Source of the DNA: Candidatus Puniceispirillum sp.
GTDB lineage: Bacteria; Pseudomonadota; Alphaproteobacteria; Puniceispirillales; Puniceispirillaceae
Direction of reading: 5' to 3'
DNA length: 7,287 nt
Assembly (NCBI GenBank): GCA_016778825.1
Contig: JADHOU010000076.1
Span: 1 to 7,287 of the forward strand
The notes under the pieces are model-generated. The model did no database searches, was not told the origin of the DNA, and saw only the letters and a list, made by a program, of their open reading frames with translations. Positions 1-5,534 of this stretch are shown piece after piece; positions within the stretch are counted from its first letter, which is position 1, and each line of letters starts with the position of its first letter. The position numbers and the translations under genes were made by a program.

Positions 1-101
1 GCAAGCACTTCGTGATCATTGTCGAGTTTAACGCGAAACATCGCATTTGGCAGCAGTTCTGCTACCGTTCCTGAAAACTCGATTACGCCTTCCTTGGCCA
101 T
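1..101 (-). CDS. infA: Translation initiation factor IF-1, partial (C-terminus beyond the left edge)
   Basis: IF-1 binds the A site of the 30S subunit during translation initiation in the cytoplasm. Only the first 33 codons are in the window. They read [13 protein letters not shown], then [15 protein letters not shown] and DHEVLA, which is the classic start of the IF-1 OB-fold (family length about 72 aa). The ATG at 101 is preceded by GGAAAGG, a good ribosome binding site at normal spacing. The gene is on the same strand as the phosphatase-like gene that ends at 160, after a 58-bp gap. It may therefore be read through from the operon or have its own promoter; I see a TTGACC hexamer at 163-158 but no convincing -10 behind it. 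The identification is from recognisable sequence and is very secure despite the truncation. Confidence 0.95.
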   Translation of the reverse strand, partial: MAKEGVIEFSGTVAELLPNAMFRVKLDNDHEVL

Positions 102-159
102 GTTAGCCTTTCCATAGAATGAAATTGAGCCATAGACATGCGCAAATTTGGCAAAAAGG

Positions 160-642
160 TCAAGTTTTTACTGCGACTGGCTTATTTAAGTATTTTTCCA
201 GCTTTGATTGAATATCGTCACGCACACGCCGATAGGCGCGCAAACGTTCGTCGCGTGATCCGGTTAGTTCGGCCAGATTATCAACCGGCCAATAAAGCGT
301 TTCACAATCCACGCTTTGCGTCAGCTCAACCGCGGCAGCATGCGCTTCGGGCGAAAAGGAAATAATGACATCGTAAAATTCAGAATCGAGGTCATCAAAA
401 GATTTAGGCTGATGCGCCCCCATATCAATGCCAATTTCCGCCATGACCGCAATGGCAAATCCGTCTGGATTACCAGGTGCAACACCACATGAATCAACGA
501 AAATTTCCTTTGGAAAGGTCACTTTTATCATGGCTTCGGCCATCGCCGAGCGAACCGCATTAATGTTACAGGCGAATAAGATAGCCCCAACATTCTTTTT
601 GCCTGAGTGGCTGTCATCGACAGCTGAAGTTTGAATGGTCAT
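160..642 (-). CDS. Low-molecular-weight protein tyrosine phosphatase / ArsC-like family protein
   Basis: This 160-aa cytoplasmic protein has the LMW-PTPase fold signature near its N-terminus. The P-loop CNINAVRS (Cys25, Arg31, Ser32) fits C-x5-R-[S/T], preceded by the hydrophobic strand VGAILFA. Other family features are the VDSCGVAPG stretch (about 49-57) and [19 protein letters not shown] (about 80-98). Near 117-123 lies YWPVDNL, where Asp121 could be the general acid, but the usual Asp-Pro is Asp-Asn. The family includes tyrosine phosphatases and thioredoxin-type arsenate reductases. No ars gene is nearby, so an arsenate role should not be assumed; a housekeeping phosphatase is more likely. 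I chose the ATG at 642 over the GTG at 678 because 678 overlaps the upstream gene and has no ribosome binding site, whereas AGGGGG lies upstream of 642, at a rather long spacing of about 12 nt. It lies 16 bp after the UPF0262 gene. Confidence 0.85.
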   Translation of the reverse strand: MTIQTSAVDDSHSGKKNVGAILFACNINAVRSAMAEAMIKVTFPKEIFVDSCGVAPGNPDGFAIAVMAEIGIDMGAHQPKSFDDLDSEFYDVIISFSPEAHAAAVELTQSVDCETLYWPVDNLAELTGSRDERLRAYRRVRDDIQSKLEKYLNKPVAVKT

Positions 643-658
643 ATCTGGTCTTTGCCCC

Positions 659-1144
659 CTAGCGGCTTTGCAAAACACAAATCAAGGTAAAAAGGCGTCG
701 CGCTGTTTGAAAATCGGTTTCAACCTTGCCGTCAAGTCGTGCCTGCAATAATTCCGACCCTTCATTGTGAAGCGCCCGCCGCCCCATATCAATGGCCTGA
801 ATCTGTGACGGTGATTTTGTGCGAATGGCGTCATAATAAGTATCGCAAACGTGGAAATAATCACGCATCACGCGACGCAATGGCCCCATTGCCATAAAAA
901 ACTGAATCAAGGGGGCTTCATTGGCTTGGCGAATGTCGAAATGAACATGCCGCCCTTCAAGACGAAGCGTCAGGTGAAACGGCCCTGTTTGTGACTCAAG
1001 ACGGAATATATTATCTTCAAGAATGTCATAGATCGCGATTGCGCGTTCCTGTTCAGCCTCGGCGGATCGACGGGGCTTGCCAGCATCATCAAGATCAATC
1101 TTGACGAGCCGGTTTTCGTCTTTTTGTTCCCCGTCCGCAGCCAT
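659..1144 (-). CDS. UPF0262 family protein of unknown function
   Basis: This 161-aa protein matches UPF0262, a family of about 155-165 aa restricted, as far as I know, to Alphaproteobacteria. Recognisable blocks are RLVKIDLDD (12-20), EQERAIAIYDILEDNIF (31-47), GPLRRVMRDYFHVCDTYY (87-104), and the C-terminal run around AIRTKSPSQIQAIDMGRRA (106-124) through GRRALHNEGSELL to ARRLFTLICVL (148-158). No signal peptide or membrane segment is visible, so it should be cytoplasmic. No enzymatic motif is evident and its biochemical role is not known to me. The ATG at 1144 has AGGG a few bases upstream, inside the end of hisD, and starts 7 bp after the hisD stop, so the two are almost certainly cotranscribed. 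Its fixed place between hisD and infA in this group is typical of the lineage. Confidence 0.92.
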   Translation of the reverse strand: MAADGEQKDENRLVKIDLDDAGKPRRSAEAEQERAIAIYDILEDNIFRLESQTGPFHLTLRLEGRHVHFDIRQANEAPLIQFFMAMGPLRRVMRDYFHVCDTYYDAIRTKSPSQIQAIDMGRRALHNEGSELLQARLDGKVETDFQTARRLFTLICVLQSR

Positions 1145-1151
1145 TACATCC

Positions 1152-2447
1152 CTACCGGTTCATTCGTATCCGCATCGATAAGGCATGCGCCCCAAGCCCT
1201 TCGGCATCAGCAAGCGCAACACCCGAAGGCGCAATCGCAGCAAAGCCATCAGCATCACATGCAACAATCGTTGTTCGCTTCATAAAATCGACAACGCCAA
1301 GACCGGATGAGAATCGTGCGGTTCGCGCGGTTGGCAAAACATGGTTCGGGCCGGCAACATAATCGCCAATCGCCTCTGGCGTATAACGGCCAAGGAACAT
1401 GGCACCTGCATGCCGAATTTTGCCTGACCAGCCAGCCGCATCATCAAGCGCGAGTTCAAGATGTTCAGCCGCAATCCGGTTTGCAAGCGCTGGCATCTCA
1501 TCCATCGACGAAACCGTGATTATGGCACCATTATCCTTCCATGACTGGCCAGCAACTGCGGCGCGTTGAAGCTGTGGCAACATCGCTTGTACCGCCGCCT
1601 CGACCGCATCAGCAAAATCTGCATCATCAGTAATCAGAATGGATTGCGCGGCTTCGTCATGCTCAGCTTGCGACAAAAGATCAGCCGCAATCCAGCTTGG
1701 GTCATTCTGCGCATCGGCAACAACCAGAATTTCCGAAGGGCCAGCAATACTGTCAATGCCAACTTGACCAAAGACCTGCCGTTTGGCGGCAGCAACAAAG
1801 GCATTGCCCGGCCCAACGATTTTATCAACCTGACCAATTGTTTGCGTGCCATAGGCAAGCGCGGCAACCGCCTGCGCCCCGCCAATACGCCAAACCTCGC
1901 TGACCCCAGCAAGCGACGCTGCGGCCAGCACCAACGGATTAACCTCGCCATCACGTGCCGGCACAACCATCACTCGCCGTTCAACACCAGCCACCATTGC
2001 CGGAATCGCGTTCATCAAAACCGATGATGGATAGGCAGCCTTGCCACCCGGCACATAAAGACCTGCCGCATCAACCGGCGTAAAGCGCATGCCAAGCTGA
2101 ACGCCAACATCATCTTGATAGGCAAAATCTTGGGGCAATTGTTTTTCGTGAAAACGGCGGATACGGTCAGCCGCCAGTTCCAATGCGGCGCGCAAATCAG
2201 CATCAAGGCCATTTAAGGCAGCCGCCATTTCAGCTTGGCCAACCGCAAGATCGGCAACCGTTTCAGCATGCAAATTGTCAAATTTTGCAGTTAGCGCTAA
2301 CAAAGCCTGATCGCCATGATTGCGAATATCGACAATGATCGAAGCAACCGCATCAAGAACATCGCTATCTGACTCGCGTTTGCTATCAAGCAGCGCGTCA
2401 AAATCCGCAGCGAAATTAGCGGAATGAAAATCCAGCCGTCGTGCCAT
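1152..2447 (-). CDS. hisD: Histidinol dehydrogenase
   Basis: HisD catalyses the last two steps of histidine synthesis, oxidising L-histidinol to histidine via histidinal with two NAD+ and a catalytic-site Zn2+. The 431-aa product has the normal family length. Visible motifs are GLYVPGG (129-135), VDKIVGPGN (207-215), AGPSEILVVAD (235-245), DLLSQAEHDE (256-265), AAEHLEL (326-332) and DYVAGPNHVLPT (362-373). Zn ligands by family comparison are Gln260, His263, Asp362 and His421, and the catalytic pair is Glu328-His329; all are present, so the enzyme should be active. A GTG at 2465 would add six residues (MKWKKH). I prefer the ATG at 2447, because MARRLDF is the usual start and GTGGAAAA lies just upstream. 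It sits 36 bp after the DUF2948 gene and 7 bp before UPF0262, apart from other his genes, an arrangement common in Alphaproteobacteria. Confidence 0.97.
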   Translation of the reverse strand: MARRLDFHSANFAADFDALLDSKRESDSDVLDAVASIIVDIRNHGDQALLALTAKFDNLHAETVADLAVGQAEMAAALNGLDADLRAALELAADRIRRFHEKQLPQDFAYQDDVGVQLGMRFTPVDAAGLYVPGGKAAYPSSVLMNAIPAMVAGVERRVMVVPARDGEVNPLVLAAASLAGVSEVWRIGGAQAVAALAYGTQTIGQVDKIVGPGNAFVAAAKRQVFGQVGIDSIAGPSEILVVADAQNDPSWIAADLLSQAEHDEAAQSILITDDADFADAVEAAVQAMLPQLQRAAVAGQSWKDNGAIITVSSMDEMPALANRIAAEHLELALDDAAGWSGKIRHAGAMFLGRYTPEAIGDYVAGPNHVLPTARTARFSSGLGVVDFMKRTTIVACDADGFAAIAPSGVALADAEGLGAHALSMRIRMNR

Positions 2448-2483
2448 ATGCTTTTTCCACTTCACCCGCAGCCAATTGGCAGC

Positions 2484-2957
2484 CTACACATCATGCGATG
2501 GCTGTAAACTTGTCGGGTGTCCCGCGTCAAGATCAGCAAGCGTAATATCAATCTCATCGGTTAAGAGCCGAAGGCTTGACCCACCAGAAAATTCAAATTG
2601 AAGACTCATTCCTTCGCCTACCTGTTCTGCCATATCAATATGGCGAAGTGCAAGAAGGTTGAAAAGCGCATCTTGCCGCATGGCTGGCCAATTGTGATGC
2701 TGTACCGCCGTGACATGGCGAACGCAAATGCCGCAGAGCCGACGTTCGTGAACCGGTTTTCCATCACTGCTTGTCACCCCGTCAAGCGGCGGGATTTCCC
2801 AGCAAAACCGATTGGCGACAATAATGAACTGGTTTGTCTTGCGGTTGAATTCCATATCCGCGCCCGGAATGATCGCATCTTGCAAAAGGGCAGACACCAC
2901 CGCAACATCATCTTCATCACGCGCCAAAAGGCGCAATTGTCCGGCTTGATCATGCAT
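2484..2957 (-). CDS. DUF2948 family protein of unknown function
   Basis: This 157-aa protein fits the alphaproteobacterial DUF2948 family. Characteristic stretches are LRLLARDEDDVAVVSALLQD (8-27), IIPGADMEF (29-37), RFCWE (50-54), ERRLCGICVRHVTAVQ (71-86), and near the C-terminus a beta-rich part with FEFSGGSSLRLLTDEI (121-136). It has no signal peptide, membrane segment or known catalytic motif; function is unknown. An ATG in frame at 2996 would overlap murA by 37 bp. The ATG at 2957 begins two bases after the murA TGA, has AAAGGTG about 8 nt upstream within the murA end, and gives the usual N-terminus, so translation is probably coupled to murA. Its position between murA and hisD is the typical one for this family, which supports the call more than any motif does. 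Confidence 0.88.
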   Translation of the reverse strand: MHDQAGQLRLLARDEDDVAVVSALLQDAIIPGADMEFNRKTNQFIIVANRFCWEIPPLDGVTSSDGKPVHERRLCGICVRHVTAVQHHNWPAMRQDALFNLLALRHIDMAEQVGEGMSLQFEFSGGSSLRLLTDEIDITLADLDAGHPTSLQPSHDV

Positions 2958-2959
2958 CC

Positions 2960-4216
2960 TCACGACACCTTTATCCGGCGTAGCTGTGCCCCGCAATTGC
3001 CAAGCTTTTCCTCAAGCCTGCTATAGCCGCGATCAAGATGATAAATCCGGCTAATCTGGCTTTTTCCCTCTATTGTCAGCGCGGCAAGCACCAGAGATAC
3101 CGACGCACGCAAATCGGTTGCCATCACTGGTGCTGGCGTCAGAACCTTGCGCCCACGAACCATCGCAATGCCGCCATCAACCTGAATATCGGCACCCATG
3201 CGCAGCAATTCAGGAACATGCATGAACCGGTTTTCAAAAATCGTTTCGGAAATGCGCGACGAGCCGTCAGCAATGCACATCATCGCCATGAATTGCGCCT
3301 GCAAATCAGTTGGAAAGCCGGGAAACGGATCGGTTGTGATATCAGCTGCAACAGGCCGACTATTCGCAACAACCCGGATTGTATCATCAGTTTCGGTGAC
3401 AATAGCACCGGTTTCCCGAAGCACCATAAGCAACGCATCAAGCGTGCGCGCCTTGGTTCGTTGCAGCATCAAATCACCGCCGGTCATCGCGGCGGCAATG
3501 GCAAAAGTGCCAGCTTCGATCCGATCGGGAATCACCGTATGCGTTGCCCCATGCAATTCATCAACACCTTCAACCGAAATAGTGCCAGTGCCATGTCCGG
3601 TAATTTTGGCACCCATCGCATTCAGACAATTGGCAAGATCGATAATTTCGGGTTCGCGCGCAACATTCACCAATTCGCTTGGCCCTTTGGCAAGTGCCGC
3701 CGCCATCAGTGCATTTTCGGTTGCCCCAACCGACACCATCGGAAACACCACGCGGCCACCGCTTAAACCACCAGGTGCGCGCGCCTGAATATAGCCATCG
3801 GCAAGCTCAACCACCGCGCCAAGCCCCTGCATTGCGCGAACATGAAGATCAACTGGCCGTGTGCCAATGGCACAGCCTCCAGGCAAGGATACGCGTGCCT
3901 CACCATAACGCGCCAGCAATGGCCCAAGAACCAGAACCGATGCCCGCATTTTACGAACAAGATCATAAGGCGCATCATATTGCCAAGCGCCACCACGCAT
4001 GGTGACAATTTCACCATCGCGCGTAACATCAACCCCAAGATGGCGAAGCAAGCCTTCCATCGAAATCGTATCGGCAAGTTCAGGCGCATTTTCCAGAATT
4101 AATGGCGCATCGGTAATCAAACCAAGGCATAGCAGCGGCAAAGCGGCATTTTTTGCACCGCTGATAATAATATTACCATGAAGCGGCTTGCCGCCGTCAA
4201 TTTCCAAACCATCCAT
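2960..4216 (-). CDS. murA: UDP-N-acetylglucosamine 1-carboxyvinyltransferase
   Basis: MurA transfers enolpyruvate from PEP to UDP-GlcNAc, the first committed step of peptidoglycan synthesis, in the cytoplasm. The 418-aa product is full length and aligns from start to end with the two-domain EPSP-synthase-like fold. Visible key residues are Lys22 in SGAKNAALPL, Arg91 in VRKMRAS, Cys115 in LPGGCAIGTRP (the catalytic cysteine alkylated by fosfomycin), Arg120, Asp304 in FPTDLQAQ (the general base, D305 in E. coli), and Arg396 in YHLDRGYSRLEEKL. Because Cys115 is not replaced by Asp, the target should be fosfomycin-sensitive. The ATG at 4216 gives the family N-terminus MDGLEIDGG, with AGG shortly upstream. 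It follows a small basic ORF by 55 bp and abuts DUF2948, and is probably cotranscribed with both. No oddities were seen. Confidence 0.98.
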   Translation of the reverse strand: MDGLEIDGGKPLHGNIIISGAKNAALPLLCLGLITDAPLILENAPELADTISMEGLLRHLGVDVTRDGEIVTMRGGAWQYDAPYDLVRKMRASVLVLGPLLARYGEARVSLPGGCAIGTRPVDLHVRAMQGLGAVVELADGYIQARAPGGLSGGRVVFPMVSVGATENALMAAALAKGPSELVNVAREPEIIDLANCLNAMGAKITGHGTGTISVEGVDELHGATHTVIPDRIEAGTFAIAAAMTGGDLMLQRTKARTLDALLMVLRETGAIVTETDDTIRVVANSRPVAADITTDPFPGFPTDLQAQFMAMMCIADGSSRISETIFENRFMHVPELLRMGADIQVDGGIAMVRGRKVLTPAPVMATDLRASVSLVLAALTIEGKSQISRIYHLDRGYSRLEEKLGNCGAQLRRIKVS

Positions 4217-4271
4217 GCGCCTGCTAGCCTTTGCTTTTGGGTATTAAAACAGGGTTTCGCGATTGGGTCAT

Positions 4272-4475
4272 CTACCCATCACCCTTTGATGAATTATCTG
4301 TTTTCATCAGCGCAATCATGCCGGTTTCGGCTGTGTCGATCGCGGGTGCTTTACGGGCGCGTGCTTGTGCTTTACGGCGATGAAGATTGTCGCGCAAAGC
4401 CTTGGCCAGCCGGTCTGCTTTTTCCTGCTTGGCCTGTTCTGCGGCGGTTTTACCGGCTTTCTGATCACCACCCAC
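4272..4475 (-). CDS. Small basic protein (67 aa) upstream of murA, function unknown
   Basis: The product is short, very hydrophilic and rich in Lys, Arg and Ala, with a predicted helix over about residues 6-45. The central stretch KADRLAKALRDNLHRRKAQA (19-38), then RARKAP, resembles the LRxNLxRRKAQxR core of small hypothetical proteins that I recall being encoded just before murA in other Alphaproteobacteria. That recollection is unverified here. The start is GTG at 4475 with AGGA (4488-4485) 9 nt upstream, a convincing ribosome binding site; no ATG start of comparable quality exists. The C-terminal third (from about 44) is acidic to neutral and looks disordered. It is the first gene of the leftward cluster, 55 bp before murA. 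No function can be assigned. It could bind nucleic acid or a ribosomal or membrane surface, judging only from charge. Confidence 0.72.
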   Translation of the reverse strand: MGGDQKAGKTAAEQAKQEKADRLAKALRDNLHRRKAQARARKAPAIDTAETGMIALMKTDNSSKGDG

Positions 4476-4496
4476 GATTGGCGTTCCTATCTTAAT

Positions 4497-4524
4497 TTTC
4501 TATCTTCGACTATCATGTTGTCAG
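4497..4524 (-). promoter_or_regulatory. Candidate promoter for the small-protein/murA cluster (proximal)
   Basis: On the minus strand CTGACA (4524-4519) is followed after 16 nt by TAGAAA (4502-4497). These match the sigma-70 consensus at 5 and 4 of 6 positions. Transcription would start near 4490, leaving a leader of about 15 nt that just includes the AGGA ribosome binding site at 4488-4485. The call rests on hexamer similarity and position only. Confidence 0.35.
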
Positions 4525-4557
4525 CCGTCATTAATTCAGTGAGGCAGCATGGCCTAT

Positions 4558-4585
4558 CGGATAAACATTTTACCAAAGCTGTCAA
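4558..4585 (-). promoter_or_regulatory. Candidate promoter for the small-protein/murA cluster (distal)
   Basis: A perfect TTGACA (4585-4580, minus strand) is followed after 16 nt by TATCCG (4563-4558), a weak -10 with only the TAT matched. A start near 4551 would give a leader of about 75 nt. It competes with the proximal candidate, and both could be used. Confidence 0.3.
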
Positions 4586-4685
4586 TGTCATGGCCTGTAT
4601 TGCCTTGCCATAATCCGCCCATCTCATCTTCCAAATTACCATGATGTTATGGCGGGTTTATGACCATAATCGCATAATCAGGCCA

Positions 4686-4714
4686 TTGATTGTTACCTTG
4701 TTTCAATTTATAGG
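4686..4714 (+). promoter_or_regulatory. Candidate promoter for the TVP38-flavoprotein pair
   Basis: TTGATT (4686-4691) and TATAGG (4709-4714) are separated by 17 nt, each matching the sigma-70 consensus at 4 of 6 positions. Transcription would start near 4721, about 64 nt before the ATG at 4785. A second, weaker pair, TTGTTT (4698-4703) and TTTAAG (4720-4725), overlaps it. An inverted repeat (TTATGG/CCATAA, 4647-4669) lies just upstream and could be an operator, but this is speculative. Confidence 0.28.
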
Positions 4715-4772
4715 CCGCTTTTAAGATGAAATCCAGCAAGGATAGGATCGCCATTATGGCAAAGAAACAAAC

Positions 4773-4776
4773 AGGA
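4773..4776 (+). promoter_or_regulatory. Ribosome binding site deciding the TVP38 start
   Basis: AGGA lies 8 nt before the ATG at 4785 but only 2 nt before an in-frame TTG at 4779. The spacing favours the ATG, which removes two residues from the longest reading frame. Confidence 0.7.
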
Positions 4777-4784
4777 CATTGGAC

Positions 4785-5534
4785 ATGAAACCACCAACGG
4801 TAAAACGGCTGCTGCTTCCGGCAATTCTACTTGCCGGATTAACCCTGTTTTTTGCCAGTGGTGCCAATGAGATCATAAGCTGGGACTTTCTTGGCACGCA
4901 TTACGCCGCCATTAAAACCTTTGCCGGTGATCATATCTGGCTTAGCTATCTTGTCTTTTTTTGCAGCTATGTTTTGGCCGTTGCCTTTTCCTTGCCAATT
5001 GCCAGCTTGCTTACGCTTACCGGCGGTGCAGTTCTTGGCTGGCCTGCGGTGATTCTGGTCGTCGCAGCAGCAACAACCGGCGCCGGATTGGTGTTTCTGG
5101 CAGCGCGCAATCTATTTACCGATCTATTGCGCCAACGCGCCGGTGCGTTTTTTACCAAGCTTGAAAAGGGCTTTTCAGAAAATGCCTTTTTCTATCTTCT
5201 GGCTTTGCGGCTGGTTCCAGCGGCACCGTTTTGGGTAGTCAATATTGTGCCAGCGCTGACCCGCATGCCATTTCGCCAATTTATCGGCGCAACCTTTCTT
5301 GGCATCATTCCGGGGACTGCGGTTTATATTTCGGTGGTGCGCGGCTTTGATCATATTCTGGCCGCTGGCAAAACACCCGATCTTAGCGTTTTGACAAGCC
5401 CAGAGATTTCACTGCCGCTGGCGGGGCTTGGCGCTTTGTCACTATTGCCAATCTTGGTGCGGCGCTGGCAAGCGGCAAAAAAGCCAGTTGCAAAAAAACC
5501 AGCGGCAAAAGGACATCATAATGAAACAGATTGA
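4785..5534 (+). CDS. TVP38/TMEM64 family (VTT-domain) inner-membrane protein
   Basis: This 249-aa polytopic membrane protein belongs to the TVP38/TMEM64 group of the DedA/VTT superfamily. Members sit in the cytoplasmic membrane; the superfamily has been linked to lipid scrambling or transport and membrane homeostasis, but the substrate here is unknown. Hydrophobic segments lie at about 8-25, 52-72, 76-108, 135-155, 165-185 and 208-225. Family hallmarks are LTLTGGAVLGW (77-87), TTGAGLVFLAAR (97-108), LRLVPAAPFWVVNIVPALTR (141-160) and FLGIIPGTAVY (171-181), including re-entrant-type Gly/Pro segments. The cytoplasmic-looking tail from about 226 is basic and Lys/Ala-rich (AAKKPVAKKPAAKG). It is encoded over A6 and A7 runs and is not a family feature. 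The gene overlaps the flavoprotein by 14 bp, so the two are cotranscribed and probably act together. No signs of recent transfer were seen. Confidence 0.93.
   Translation: MKPPTVKRLLLPAILLAGLTLFFASGANEIISWDFLGTHYAAIKTFAGDHIWLSYLVFFCSYVLAVAFSLPIASLLTLTGGAVLGWPAVILVVAAATTGAGLVFLAARNLFTDLLRQRAGAFFTKLEKGFSENAFFYLLALRLVPAAPFWVVNIVPALTRMPFRQFIGATFLGIIPGTAVYISVVRGFDHILAAGKTPDLSVLTSPEISLPLAGLGALSLLPILVRRWQAAKKPVAKKPAAKGHHNETD
5477..5498 (+). promoter_or_regulatory. Two in-frame slippery heptamers near the end of the TVP38 gene
   Basis: A AAA AAG (5477-5483) and A AAA AAA (5492-5498) both lie in the X XXY YYZ register of the TVP38 frame. The first is the heptamer used in E. coli dnaX. A -1 slip at either gives a short alternative tail ending in TAA at 5519-5521, which overlaps the flavoprotein ATG as TAATG. 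I see no clear stimulatory hairpin downstream. The heptamers may merely reflect Lys-Lys codons in an Ala/Lys-rich tail. Confidence 0.25.
5509..5513 (+). promoter_or_regulatory. Ribosome binding site deciding the flavoprotein start
   Basis: AAGGA lies 7 nt before the ATG at 5521. It fixes the start there and not at the in-frame ATG at 5428, which has no such site, lies well inside the TVP38 gene, and would add an unrelated Cys/Gln/Lys-rich extension. Confidence 0.8.

Larger units (their letters stand above)
4476..4778. other. Divergent intergenic region, 303 bp
   Basis: This stretch separates the leftward murA-hisD-infA cluster from the rightward TVP38-flavoprotein pair. It must contain the upstream control signals of both. 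I see no convincing ORF in it. It contains several short inverted or direct repeats: TTATGG (4647-4652) against CCATAA (4664-4669), ATGGCCTG near 4590 against CAGGCCAT (4679-4686), and the near-tandem octamers CATAATCG/CATAATCA (4665-4680). Candidate promoters are listed separately. No riboswitch or RNA gene is recognisable. Confidence 0.7.

Noticed and set aside
1566..2027. Plus-strand ORF of 153 aa opposite hisD
   Set aside because: It is antisense to intact hisD coding sequence, has low-complexity Arg/Asn/His content and no start signal.
3038..3788. Long plus-strand ORFs of 242 and 196 aa opposite murA
   Set aside because: They are shadows of murA. The composition is odd (His/Asn/Arg-rich or Ser/Ala-rich) and no family is recognisable, while murA is complete with all its active-site residues.
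4365..4613. Plus-strand ORF of 82 aa with hydrophobic stretches opposite the small basic protein
   Set aside because: It has no good ribosome binding site and is largely antisense to the better-supported 4272-4475 gene. Its hydrophobicity is what the reverse complement of a Lys/Ala/Arg-rich helix gives.
5428..5520. N-terminal extension of the flavoprotein from an upstream ATG
   Set aside because: There is no ribosome binding site there, the sequence is unlike the family, and AAGGA lies 7 nt before the ATG at 5521, which gives the standard start.
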